From Amphibalanus amphitrite (taxonomy: Eukaryota; Arthropoda; Thecostraca; Balanomorpha; Balanidae), in assembly GCF_019059575.1 (NCBI RefSeq), contig NW_024883056.1, positions 62,001 through 126,000 on the forward strand: 64,000 bases of DNA. Reading direction: 5' to 3'. The position numbers and the translations under genes were made by a program. This document shows, piece by piece, positions 1 through 10,636 of this stretch. The notes below the pieces were generated by a model. It saw nothing but the letters and a program-made list of their open reading frames with translations. It did not search any database and had not been told where the DNA came from. Each line of letters opens with the position of its first letter. The stretch's first letter is position 1.

Positions 1-1313
1 TCGGGTAGATTCTGACCAGTCAAGTTAAGGACTTTCTCCGGGCCTACAGTTGAACGTAACGTGTTACCCTCTGTTTGTGTGTTGCTGACTGGTGTGGGTC
101 CGTTCAGAGCCGTGTCCGAGTTCGACAAAGCCTGCCTATGCCTAAGGTTAGAATCGCTAGGTGGGGTCATAGTACACTTTGAGTGCTGGGCGTCGGTACA
201 TACGCAATACCTGGCATCGAACCACATTTCATAGCCATCGCTCTCACTAAGTAGGCTTCTATCATAAGTACATAAACACCCGATATCTCGGGTACAAGAT
301 ACTGCATTGAACCAATCCTCCCCCCTCATAGTAGGTACCTCCCCAGCTAAGGTTGTCTCCGTGGATTCCTCAGCACTCGGTGATACGGTATTAGATGCTA
401 CAGGTGCGTCATTTACGTCGCATAGCGTAGGCAGTGATGCAGTTGACTGTACCTGGTTTCCATCTTGAGCGGAGTAGCTCGTGATGCGTCGGTTGTAGTC
501 CTCTAGGTCGTCCAGGTTGTCTGAAGGCTCATCTGTCGAACGGTTCCCAGGGGCGCTCGCTAGCTGGGTCACTTGGTCAGCTGCAACGGTCTCCTCTTGA
601 TCATTTCTCGTCTTCGTCTCCCTCTCGATCGTCTGCTTTGTTGCGTTGCTGGGGTTGATGTGATACTGCAGCGCTGCTCGTGGTAAGGTAAGATTGCTTC
701 CTACAGCTTGCAGCAACCCGTCCGTCTCTCGACTGTCGTGGTGTGCAGGTCGCTCTACGTGTTCCCCCAGTCGTGCTTCTTGTGTTTCTGGAAGTCTACG
801 GTCCCTGTGACTGGCTTCTCTACCGTCCGGCTGCAATAGATCTTGGAGTTTCTTCTGCAGGGTTCTGTTGTTTTGGTTTGTCGTCTCCAGATATATAATT
901 GCTGCTCTTTCTTCAATGGTGTCGGTAAGTGGGTGCTTTTCTAGCTGTCTCATACTAGCTAAACGTTTTTGTTCCCTTACCAGAAAGGCTTCAGTTCTAA
1001 ATGTGACACGAATGGCCTCGTTAAGAACTTTCTTCAAGAAGTTGTTGTGCATGGAATTAACTTGCCTGTTGTTTGGAAAGATGTCCGATAGTGTGCCAAT
1101 CTTGCGGGTGAGAAACTTCGGAAAGACGTTCTCTCTGCGACAGTTGATAAGGAATTTTGATTTCTCTCTAGTCCTTGCAAGCTTTTCAGCATTTGTTATT
1201 GTTTGGATCAACGTTTGTCGTCGGTTATAGGCTATAGCAGCAACTAACAGCAAACAGCAACTAACAGCAAAGCCCAAACGCGTGACAATGGTAAGATGAG
1301 CCCGGCACAAAAA
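1..1313 (-). CDS. Partial open frame with Penelope-like N-terminal region, runs off window
   Basis: Reading the minus strand from 1313 to 1, the frame whose codons end on positions divisible by three has no stop for 437 codons; the bounding stop is at 1314-1316. The first in-frame ATG is at 1052-1050, so the start may be upstream, spliced or lost. Near the beginning it encodes a basic helical stretch with KFLINCRRENVFPKFL, which resembles the region upstream of the reverse transcriptase in Penelope-like elements. It continues as a Glu/Arg-rich segment and then a Ser/Thr-rich linker. A segment with several cysteines (CLCTYDRS, then RYCVCTD) lies near the left edge. No reverse transcriptase motif is visible inside the window. 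It could be the inverted 5' part of a Penelope copy, or a host gene that took over such a region. Coding status is likely; identity is uncertain. Confidence 0.55.
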
Positions 1314-1886
1314 CTATCTAAAAGCCCTTGTGACATCACGTACGTCACTCTTCCCTTCATAGATGACAACCTCTCTAGAAAAATTGAATCCATCGTGAAA
1401 AAGTCAAAGCTGTCCATGCGTATAGCATGGCAAAGCGGCCCCACTCTCTCTCAGAAACTCACTAACTCAGCTCTAGAAAAGCCACCGTGTCCAGCAGGGA
1501 ACAAAAAATGTCACTGCTGTCTGGCTGGACTCAAAGGTAGATGCCACGTTAAAAACGTAGTCTATCAGATCGTCTGCAACCTCTGCAAGCAAAAAGCCAC
1601 GTACATAGGTGAAAGTAAAAGGAGTGTTAGGCTCCGTTTTAACGAGCTTCTACGTGACGCCAAAAACCACACAAGAAACACCCCTTTTGGAGAACACTTA
1701 ATGACTTGTCACTGTAGCGTAGAACCTAGCCACGATGCCCTCTCCATTTCAATTCTTCAAATCTGCAAAGACGTAGCGGAGCTGAAGATCGCCGAGTCCA
1801 TCGAAATTCGCAATCATCGCCCCACACTTAACACTATGTCATCATCTTGGACGCTCATCAAGCCAGTACCATACTCAGAGCTATAG
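1296..1886 (+). pseudogene. Penelope-like retroelement C-terminal fragment with GIY-YIG endonuclease
   Basis: The 196-residue frame ends in a GIY-YIG nuclease domain: a Cys/His cluster (CHCC, then CHVKN), the first-strand motif VVYQIVC around residue 90, then TYIGES around residue 103 with basic residues after it. This CCHH plus GIY-YIG module is typical of the C terminus of Penelope-like elements, where it nicks target DNA. The reverse transcriptase that should precede it is absent, so this is a 5'-truncated copy. The frame is open back to 1248, where an in-frame TAA stands. It lies head to head with the minus-strand frame at 1-1313; the junction at about 1240-1290 is a short imperfect tandem of CAACTAACAGCAAA. 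Confidence 0.75.
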
Positions 1887-2054
1887 ACGTCATTAGATCA
1901 CGACAGGCAGGACTTACATTTAGACTAGATCACATCATTTGACACCATCACTCACAAACCGTTTTCACAGTATTTCACCCTTCTATTATTTATTCTTTCT
2001 TTTATCCATTCATTCATCTTTCAATCATCACAATCATCGTTTACATATACACTG

Positions 2055-2060
2055 CACACA

Positions 2061-2097
<37 letters not shown>

Positions 2098-2183
2098 CCA
2101 CACACACACAAACACAGCTGCTCACAAACACAAACACCTACTCACACCTACATGCACACACACAGTCACTCACTCATACATAC
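2055..2183 (+). repeat. (CA)n microsatellite, interrupted
   Basis: An almost pure CA tract from 2055 to about 2113 continues as degenerate CA-rich sequence. It lies in the 3' region after the Penelope endonuclease frame. The Thr/His-rich frame across it is an artefact of the repeat. Confidence 0.9.
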
Positions 2184-2591
2184 GAACTAGCACAAGCCTA
2201 ACAGGGACCGCTGTCTAATGTCTGTTAGACTGATGTCGAATGTACTACTTAGCAATGTTATACGATCAATGTTATAGTGTGGTAGTATGTTGAATAGGTA
2301 TCATACTCATATGTACTGTGAACAAGACGCTGATTTGTGGAAGCTTGCGACGTAATATGTGTAAATGTTGGCAATATGTATAACAAGGTCTAGACCAAGC
2401 GTATCCCTATCATATCGAACTGTATTCATTTATGTTTCATGCAACGATTCATTTTCCTGCCAAGTAAATCTAGATCGACACCTATTTTGGAAGCGCATGC
2501 TAAATATCTGTGAGTGATTTTATTCAAAATAATGTATTTAGTCTCATGTGTGTCACGTACGTCTCTCTTGTTCCATTGTAACACTGTACCA

Positions 2592-2613
2592 CTGAGGAAG
2601 GGCCACGCCCGAA
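2592..2613 (+). ncRNA. Hammerhead-ribozyme-like core remnant at Penelope 3' end
   Basis: The segment reads CTGAGGA, an A, a GGGC-CAC-GCCC stem-loop, then GAA. This matches the order CUGANGA, stem II, GAA of hammerhead ribozyme cores, which are known in Penelope-like elements. It lies about 700 bp after the GIY-YIG frame, near the likely 3' end of that copy. One unpaired A precedes stem II and the GAA is followed by T rather than A, so activity is doubtful. Stems I and III were not confirmed. Confidence 0.35.
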
Positions 2614-2733
2614 TATATATTGGTCTTTAATTTTTTAATTCCTTCAGATATGAGCAAGAGGTTATTTTTCATACTCCTGATAATCTTATCAACAATGCTC
2701 AACTCAACGTTTCAATACCTGAAATCATATGAG

Positions 2734-2963
2734 CCGACATACGTCGAATCGCGATTCCGGCCAAACATGGTCTCGGAAAAGAGGTCACAGGTCAAAGGTC
2801 ATTTGGGTCAGGGTCATGAAATTTTGAGGGTGGGTGTAAAGTTGATTAATGCGAGGGTATCGAAAGTTTCGTCGCGATCGGCCGCTTTTTACGCGAGTTA
2901 TTCGCGAAAAACCTTAGGGGGGTTGCATCAACCCCCCCCCCCCCCTGTGCTGGCGAGGGTTAA
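2734..2963. mobile_element. Family A TTAA element, one end only
   Basis: About 230 bp match the left end of the complete family A element at 5587-6471, in opposite orientation. Shared features are the GCGATCGGCCGC and ACGCGAGTTATTCGCG segments, the GGTCA cluster, a C-run, and the terminal GGCGAGGGTTAA. Only this end is present; sequence before about 2734 is unrelated. Its TTAA (2960-2963) joins the P1 element, which appears to have been its target. Confidence 0.7.
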
Positions 2964-3370
2964 GTTTGTCCCTCACTGTAAACGTCTTTTTGAACATAGC
3001 ACGGGAATTGCTAGCTGAATTACTGAGAAAACTGGTTGGCGCACATTGATTTCACCAGATTTCACAGACGATCAATTTTCTCAAATTTGTTTACTATTTC
3101 GCAGACTCATAGCTCGCATTTGCCCATACCTACAGCTCCACAGTGATGGACGACTTCTCAGGAGTTATGTCTGAATTAAGTAATAAATTGCGCGGCGTTT
3201 AACATTAACGTTACATCGTCGGTGTTCAAAACTTATTTTGAAAATATTATTCATATCTCCAATACAATGTGCGCCAACCAGTTTTCTCAGTAATTCAGCT
3301 GGCAATTATCGTACTGTGTTCAAAAAGACGTTTACAGTGAGGGGCAAACTTATAAAAAAAACGAACTATA
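2964..3370. mobile_element. Element P1, long inverted ends
   Basis: The segment from 2964 (CACTGTAAACGTCTTTTTGA through GGTTGGCGCACATTG) returns inverted at about 3262-3370, ending CGAACTATA. The arms are about 110-120 bp. The same arms flank the 8 kb P2 copy at 29859-38110, and the interiors align. The outermost left bases of P1 were lost where the family A piece sits. No protein is recognised. The TATA-like outer ends would fit a TA target (Tc1/mariner-like), which is an inference. Confidence 0.6.
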
Positions 3371-3459
3371 ATATGCTATTGATTTAATGGACATTAGGTT
3401 TCTTTTCTTTAGTCAGAATGCGTCGAGAGAAATACCCACCAGCAGGACGTCGGGACGTG

Positions 3460-3628
3460 CTGACGGCCGATCACAGCGCATCTGCGCCGAGTGGGGCCGA
3501 TCACAGCGCCATCTGCGCCGAGCGGGGCCGGTCACAGCGGCCCCGCTCGGCGACCGGGGCCGGTGTGACCGCTACAGGTTGTACTGTGTGCTCACTACAG
3601 GTTGTACTGTGCTCACTACAGGTTGTAG
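3460..3628 (+). repeat. GC-rich short tandem repeats
   Basis: Three imperfect copies of a GCCGATCACAGCGC-type unit are followed by three copies of CTACAGGTTGTACTGTG-type sequence. Short open frames here follow from the repeats and are not taken as genes. Confidence 0.6.
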
Positions 3629-3844
3629 TATAGTCGACTACAGAATGATGTTCCACTTTTCGCAGGCAATTTTTTGCCTGGAGTGGTAGGCTGTGCCGCA
3701 TCACACGGTCTGAGTTCACAAATTATAGCTTTGTCCCAACGCTCAAAATCGACACGCTTAATTGCGTGATAAACGGCACAACTTAGCGCTCTGGTCAACT
3801 GATAGCTTCTGAGGAGTGGAACATCATTCTGTAGTCGACTATAC
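3628..3844. mobile_element. Small foldback element with 30-bp inverted repeats
   Basis: A 30-bp arm at 3628-3657 (starting GTATAGTCGACTACAGAATG) recurs as its exact reverse complement at 3815-3844, leaving a 157-bp interior with no coding potential. It looks like a tiny non-autonomous DNA element or a local foldback. No target duplication was recognised. Confidence 0.6.
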
Positions 3845-4052
3845 ACGAAACGAACCACATGGCACATACATATTCTGATAATTTAAGAATAACCAGTAAC
3901 CTCTTAAAATAAATCAGAAATTGGAGCCAAAAAGTTATATTTAAAATGATCGAATGTTTCGCTCCTGGAGTTTCATCAGCGATAATTACAGAAAAACTTA
4001 TACCTACGTTTTAAACGTGGAACAGCAAAGAAAACTGCACTGCAGAATAAAT

Positions 4053-4919
4053 AGTACCAGTAAAACGCCTTTTGGGCGAAGAACGAGCGAGCGAGATAGT
4101 GAGCCCTGCACGTGCGGAAAGGCGAGAGGGTACTTCCAACGGGCTTGTGCAAGGCACCCTTCTAACCGGTCGCTAGCGGTATACCAAATTTGAACGCAAT
4201 CGGCCCAGCCGTTCCTGAGATCTGGAAGCGGCATTCTGCACGTGCGCACGTGCAAACGGGGTCCAAAATGACTTTTGCACGGCACCCTACTAACCGGTCC
4301 CCAACCGTGTACCAAATTTGAGCGCAATCGGCCCAGCCGTTCTCGAGATCTGGAAACGCCCCCTGCACGTGCGCACGTGCAGTAGCACCCTAACCGCAAC
4401 ACATGGGAATGCATTGCCTGGTGGGTGCCTACCTGTATGCCAAGTTTCAGCGAAATCGCCCCAGTAATTACCGAGTTACTGAAATGGGAACAAATTTGGC
4501 ACCTCTTATTGTTGTATTTTGCACGTGCAGTGGGGGTCACTCACATAGATGAAGAGTATCCGACCTTTGGTAGAAGGGATGCAGCTACCCTATAAAAATG
4601 ACCGCAAGACAATCGCTCAAGCCGCTGCTGAGATATGGGCCTCTCAAAATCATTACTTTTGCAAAACTGCTTGAACACCCTTGACATTTCACGTGGCACG
4701 TGCCACGGCGGTCACTGAGATGTATCAAAAGTAGTCAATTACGGGGAAGAAGGGATGGGGCTACCCAGCAAAAAAGACCGCAGGCCATTCGGTCCAGCGG
4801 TTGCTGAGATATAAGCCTCTCAAAAGCGTTACAGGCCGGGCCGGGCCGGGCCGCTCATACTGAGATTTTACCGTTATATTGAAAAGACTTCGCTTCGCTC
4901 GCTGCGCTCGCTCGCTCGT
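4053..4919. mobile_element. Element C1, CACGTG-palindrome element
   Basis: This is one of three copies of a non-coding element (others at 13061-13739 and 50730-51172). It consists of imperfect units of about 130 bp, each containing a GAGATCTGGAA-type motif, an ACGGCTGGGCCGATTGCGCT-type motif (seen in either orientation) and palindromic CACGTG boxes. Examples are the 20-bp palindrome at 4363-4382 and another at 4692-4707. One border is AGTACCAGTAAAACGCC, and the other is rich in GCTCGCTCG. No protein is seen, and no transposon class could be assigned. Confidence 0.6.
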
Positions 4920-5284
4920 AATTATCCCGCGCCGTAGACAGTGTTTACAGTTGCTTCACGTGCAAAGAGAGAAAATTATCAGATGTCGTTTAACTGATTT
5001 GTTAAATTTCTAGTGACGATTAACAAACTGTTAAACGTCTAGTAGACATTTCTGCCATTTTACCGTCTCGTTATTTTCACCAGTCTGCGCAAGGAAACGC
5101 AATGAAACATCATTTCCCTTTTCTTTTTTAGTTCTATTTTGGACTTCATCTTCAATGTACCTGTCCATTTCAGACCGATCACATTGTTTGGACCGTTTTT
5201 CAAAGCTTCATCTGTCTCCGCTTCTCTTTGTCTCTGGCTCTGCTGAAATATGTCGTATTTTTTTATAAGATGTATTTTTTACCT

Positions 5285-7395
5285 TTAACCCGCGACCGCC
5301 TGGGGGGGTTCGGATCCGACCCCCTCCGTTTTTTCTTGAATAACTCATGAACCGCTCACGCTATCAACTTGAAACTTCACATATCTTCTCCCCCATTAAT
5401 TTGACGTTGTCTGTGTAATTTTTAAGAAAATTTTCCCAAAAAATTTTTGAGATATATCGATTTTAGTGATGTAACTTCATGGCGTTTTCAGTCAAAAAGT
5501 GGTAAATGTTTAAAAAATCGCCAAAAATCAAGGTTTAAAGCAAATTGCAAATTATGGAAAAGGATAGACGCAGCTCAACGAGTTCTTTAACCCTCGCCCG
5601 TATAGGGGGGGGTCGAACGGACCCCCCCCCCATGGTTTTTCGCAAATAACTCGCGTAAAAAAGCGGCCGATCGCGACGAAACTTTCAGTACCCTCGCGTT
5701 CATCAATTTTACACATACCCTGAAAATTTCATGACCCTGACCCAAATGACCTTTGACCTGTGACCTACTTTTCGAGACCATGTTTGGCCGGAATCGCGAT
5801 TCGGCGTATGTCGGCTAGCATTAGCCGCGCGTTTGCAGTCTTTTCGTGGTTTCAAGCGTTCAAACATGTGATATGATGTTGCCCCCATGCATTAGGGTGG
5901 GTGTCAAGGTCACCTGAAGGTCAGGTCAGGTCATTGACCTTTGATGACCTCGGTTCACTTTTTCGAGTTTTACATGATTCTAGACCAGTTTTTGGAGCTG
6001 AATTCGAATTTAGCAACCATATGAACATTTACGAAGTAGTTTTGGTGCCTTCGTAACATGTTACGAAGCTGTTAGAGGCGGTTGCCACCTACTACGAATA
6101 CCCTTACTGGTTGACCTGACCTGACCTGACCCGAACTGGCCTAAATGCATGAAAACATCATCTGTGATCAAAACTAACATGATATTCGTGATCAGCACCC
6201 CGAAAACCCCATAGCAGCCACACTTTACGACGTTCTAACAGGTCCCGATTTTCCCGACTTTTGGGTCATTGACCTGACCTGCAAGGTCAACCAATGACCT
6301 AGGACCTTAAAATTGGGTATCATCGGCTTCCTCTCGTCACGGGCAACACGCTCGTTTTTTCCGCGAACCTCTAGCTCGATCAGGGGCGAAACGGCAAGGG
6401 GGGGTCCAACGGACCCCCCCCCCCCCTTATACGTTCGCGGCTGGAAAAACACCAATACGGGCGAGGGTTAAAATGGCTATCTCGGATTTTCCATAAAATG
6501 CGTTTTTCACCCCTAAAAATTCAAACAACTATAAATTTTGGAAAACAGCTAATAAAATCCAAAATTTTGAAAATTTCCAAAAACCGAAATATATGTTGTA
6601 GAGCTCTATTCGAACATTAGAGGCCCCAAATTTCAACTTTCTATCTTGATTTTTGACCCCCAACTTGTAACAAATAGCTCCAACATACATAGGGCATGGT
6701 GATGTCATAAGCATTTTCGTGAATTAGAGGCACTTCTGAACATCGCATGTAAAAACAAATGGCACCACTAGATTTCTGGGACAAAGCTCGTCTAGAAAAG
6801 TGCATTTTTATGTCAAAAATAAAAAGTTGAAAAATTGACCTTTTTTCTTAGCCCTCGTTTAGTTATGTATGGTATAAACGAATTTTTATGCTTTCAATGC
6901 ACACTTATCACCAGCACAGTGACTTGGGATCACATATAACCATTACCATCGGATTCGGAGTGAAACATAAGCCATAAAACATGTGTCGCACGCCCATGTA
7001 GTAAAAAGTGAAAACCGTGACCTTTCGTGACCTGACCTGACCTTGACCCGTACTTAGTATGACCCCTATACGCACATGGTACCTTTACTAGGCCTTTGAG
7101 GTCATTTTTGGTGAGTTGGTGAGTTTCGAGCAGCAGCTATCGATTCCGCTGTCCGTAAGCCTAATCATGCAAAACCCCAGAATTTGACCTTTGACCTGAC
7201 CTTGACCCGAAAGTTGACCTCAATCTAAAAATCTTAAGAGTGCTTTGGGAAGGTCTTATAGAGACCTTTCGAATGCCGCCTCGCGGGGCTCGATACGACC
7301 ATTGGTTCTCGAGATAACATGGTCGGATCCACACCCCCCCCCCCCTCCCCCAGGCTGTCGTGGGTACGGAAATAGCCCAGGCGGTGCCGGATTAA
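5285..7395. mobile_element. Element B1, TTAA family B, with A1 nested inside
   Basis: TTAA at 5285-5288 and 7392-7395 bounds the element. The simple left end is CCCGCGACCGCCTGGG plus G-run. The compound right end reads, inward, CCCGGCACCGCCTGGG with a second GCCTGGGGG 27 bp further in. Just inside each end lies a GGTCGGATCCGACC-type palindrome with G/C runs. Without the 881-bp A1 insertion it is about 1.2 kb. The interior has AGGTCA clusters, the CATAAAACATGTGTCGCACG module (6973-6992) and no coding frame. The target TTAA is intact in D2, so integration duplicated TTAA as piggyBac transposases do. Confidence 0.8.
5587..6471. mobile_element. Element A1, TTAA family A, complete
   Basis: The body of 877 bp (5591-6467) is flanked by TTAA on both sides. 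The 13-bp inverted ends, CCCTCGCCCGTAT, are perfect. The left end is simple (TIR then G-run). The right end is compound: CGTAT recurs 26 bp inside the outer copy, followed by a G-run. The insertion site is seen empty in the second B copy, where GCCATTTTAAAGAACTCG (12957-12974) is continuous. There is no protein; the interior is rich in GGTCA repeats. Confidence 0.88.
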
Positions 7396-7470
7396 GCGCC
7401 CGAAAGATATCGGCGGTACGGGATAAAATTATTAAACCGCTCGTAGGTAGAAAAATCTTTTAAGCGACAT

Positions 7471-7895
7471 AGGCGCGGGAGCCGGGGGGGGGGGGGCAGT
7501 GGTGGGCAGCTTACCCCCCCCCCCCCAACTCTGGGTTGTTTTCTTTTTTGTTGAAAAAGCCAAGGGATGAAAAATAAGTGGCCTAAAACCGGTGAGAAAA
7601 CTAGATTGGGGGGGGGGGTACCCTAGGTTGATCTCTATTATGGTGTGCCCCCCAGTCTGAACGTAGTTCCCGCGCCCCTGGACGGCAATGTGCAGTCTCC
7701 CAACCATCACATTTGGATGATGAACGTTCGGACGCATTATACATCACCAACCCACATCATGACAAAATAAAATGAAAAAAGACGCGTGCATATCCTTCGT
7801 ATACCCCAAGACAAACCATGCCCCTTTTTCTTTTGCCATTCCCAAACAAGACCCTTTAGCTCTGCCGACGTGGGTGCTGCACCAGAAATCATATA
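7471..7895. other. G/C-run-rich stretch without gene
   Basis: Several homopolymer G and C runs of 9-14 bases (about 7486-7527 and 7609-7619) sit in otherwise ordinary sequence. They resemble inner parts of the TTAA elements, but no TTAA-bounded unit could be delimited. Confidence 0.4.
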
Positions 7896-9103
7896 TTAAC
7901 CCGCGACCTGGTGGGGGGGGCTATTTTTTGCCCCCCCCCTCCAGACTTTTCGAGATATCTCCAGAACCGCTGCGCTGATCGTCACCAACCTTTCAGTACC
8001 CTCCCGGACATCAATTTTACACATTGTGACCAAAAACTTTTCCAAAGGCTATGATAGGTTGACCGGAAATGACGTCAGAGTGACGTCATGTTCTGCCGTT
8101 TTCGACCCAAAAAAGGGTTTCGCGGGAAGAGCTGTCAGGCCTATAGCTTTGCAAATACAGAAAAATGATAAAGACATAAAAGCTGTACAATTGACAGGGC
8201 TACAAAACTGCTATCTCGGATTTTTGAAATTGTTGGATTTTGACCCCCAAAAATGAAAAAAATATTTTTTCGGATATAATAATCGAAAAATCCAAAACGT
8301 TTTTTTAATTTCGCAAAAACCAGAATATATGTGATAGTCCTTACCGCCTTCCATCCACATACCAAATTTGAGATTGATACATCTTTTTTTGGCGAAGTTA
8401 TAGCGAAAAAACTGTTCAAAATTGATGACGTCAAATTTTCAAACTCAATTTTTTGAAATTCTAGACCCCGTTGCGCAAAACAAAGACCACCATTAGACAC
8501 CCCGTGACGAGCTGCATCGAATCAATACCCATTTTATGCAAAACTATCAACTTTAAAAATTTGACCTTTTTTGGCCTGACCTTGACCTGACCTTGACCTG
8601 CACTTCACCAGAAAGTGACCTAAGCCGTACCTGATAGTCTTATAACCAACACCATTGAGTTGGAAATGAAAAATTGGCCATAAAACATGCATCACACAAC
8701 CTTAGTAAAGTTGGGCTCATGTGACCTGACCTGTGACCCTTGGTGACCTGACCTGTGACCTGACCTGGTATTGTCAGTGAACTCTAATAGCAACATATCT
8801 ACTAGGCAACTGACGCCCTATCGCTGATTCTCGATAAAATGCGTTTTCCTCGGTGTTTCAGCGCATTCCCTAGAAGACCCTTGAACGGTGAAACATTTCA
8901 TCTTTGACCTGACCTGTGACGTCATCGGTGACCCCGAGGTCAATGAAATTTGGTTTCCTTCGACAAATTTGACAGGCCTTTCGAACGCCGTTTGAATTTT
9001 GCGGATCCGTCCAGTAGTTTCGGAGATACGATGGGGGCAAAAAATAGCCCCCCCCCCCCCACCAGGTCGCGTTATAAACAGACCCCACCAGGGCGCGGGT
9101 TAA
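7896..9103. mobile_element. Element E1, TTAA family E, complete
   Basis: The 1200-bp body (7900-9099) lies between TTAA sites. TIRs are CCCGCGACCTGGTGGGG and CCCGCGCCCTGGTGGGG (16 of 17 match). The right end is compound: a second CGCGACCTGGTGGGG stands 26 bp inside. The interior carries CATAAAACATGCATCACACA (8679-8698), TGACGTCA sites at about 8070-8090 and AGGTCA tracts. No coding frame was found. It shares its right TTAA with F1. Confidence 0.82.
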
Positions 9104-10147
9104 CCCTCGCCGGACCTATTGGTTTTCTACATATTGGTACGACCCGGACCTATTGGTCCGACCCCCTCGCCGTTTCGCCCCTGGTGGAGCTAGCGCGTCG
9201 CGAAAAAAAAAAAACGAGCGTGTGCGCCGTTACGAGACGCAGAGATTGGTACCCGATTTTGGGGTCCTAGGTCAACCGGTGACAACTGAGTTCATGTCAA
9301 GTGCCCCAAGGTACGGTTCCGTTTTTGGTGCATAACTTCGCAAAAACGGCCGCAGAGCGCCGATTTCGGCAGCGTCGTGTTCGCCTTGCTCGAAGGCGCG
9401 TCGAATGATATACTTTTTGTTTGGGTCAGGTCAACTTGTGGTGTTGACCTCAGGTCAAGGTCAGGTCAGCACCCCCCGGTCACGGAGCTGGTCGAAAGAG
9501 GACATGTCGCATATCATTCGATTCGGCAGGTCTTCCTGAGTCTTCCTGGTGGCAATTTCCCAACTCGCTAGCTCAATTAAATCGGGAGTTATTGATGAAA
9601 AACACATATGACCTTGGTCCTTGATGACGTCATAAATGACGCCACGCAAGACCAACAATCATTGCAAAAGTGACGCATCTAACCTTGCAAGGAGTGCATC
9701 AAATCACGATTCTGTGTGCTTGAGATAGTTTGAGATCGTTCCCCGCGCCAGAGTAGCAGTTTTTATTTTTCCCCGTTGACGTATAATAGTGAGGTCACGA
9801 AAATGACCTGACCTCATATGACGTTAAGGAAAAATCCGAGATATACAAGTTGTGAGACTAGTAATGGATACTAGATCCTGCAAGTTTCATTTCCCTGTGA
9901 AAGCTCCTCTGGCAGTTAGGGCGTTGCGAAGTTGCGAGTGCAACATCTGAAGACCGTGCAGAGGTTCACTTATGACGTCACACAGGTCAGTGACCTGACC
10001 TGACCCGAACATGCGGTTGGTCTCAAAAGATCCGACTTGAATCAAAGGTCAGGTATGCCAAGTTTCAGCTCTCTATCGCCAGCTTGTTCGGAACAATCGC
10101 GAAAAAAATGGGGGGGGGCGGCACCCCCCTCGGCCGGCGAGGGTTAA
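9100..10147. mobile_element. Element F1, TTAA family F, complete
   Basis: The 1040-bp body (9104-10143) is flanked by TTAA. The outer ends share CCCTCGCCGG. The right end is simple (CCCTCGCCGGCCGAGGGGG); the left has the spacer form with CCTATTGGTTTTCTACATA. Inside are a CGAATGATATAC / ATATCATTCG pair (9402-9520) around a GGTCA cluster, and paired TGACGTCA-type sites. Related copies are at 35694-36729 (complete, inverted), 56151-57057, 23387-24065 and 15540-16250. Confidence 0.82.
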
Positions 10148-10183
10148 CATACGTAACGCATGGTTTTAGATGCATTAAATGGG

Positions 10184-10636
10184 ATTACCCCGCACCGTAG
10201 ACAGTGTTTACAATTGCTTCTCGTGCAAAGAGAGAAAATTATCAGATGTCGTTTAACTGATTTGTTAAATGTCTAGTTACGAAACTGTTAAACGTCTAGT
10301 AGACATTTCTGCCATTTTACCGTCTCGTTATTTTCACCAGTATGCGCAGGGAAACGCAATGAAGCAACGTTTTCCTTTTCTTTCTTAGTTCTATTTTGGA
10401 CTTCATCTTCAATGTACCTGTCAATTTCAGACCGATCACATTGTTTGGACCGGTTTTAAAGCTTCATCTGTCTTTGTTTCTCGTTATCTATGGCTGTGCC
10501 GAAATATGTCGTATTTTTATATAAAATGTATGTTTTACCTTTAAGCTCCCGAAAGATATCGGCACTACGGGATAAAATTATTAAACCGCCCGTAGGTAGA
10601 AAAAACTTTTAAACGTCTCGCATATCGGCTCGACGT
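10184..10636. mobile_element. Element D2, uninterrupted copy of D
   Basis: It matches D1 from ACCCCGCACCGTAGACAGTG onward. It lacks the B insertion, so it is the empty site for B1. It is itself bounded at 10637 by element H2. No gene is seen. Confidence 0.6.

Larger units (their letters stand above)
4920..7470. mobile_element. Element D1, split by element B1
   Basis: Two separated parts (4920-5284 and 7396-7470) are collinear with the continuous copy D2 at 10184-10620. At D2 the sequence runs ACCTTTAAGCTCCCGAAAG without a break. Here the same site reads ACCTTTAA, then B1, then TTAAGCGCCCGAAAG. D has no recognised coding sequence; its outer limits are approximate. Confidence 0.6.

Noticed and set aside
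1939-2190. His/Thr-rich frame over the CA tract
   Set aside because: It is a microsatellite translation.
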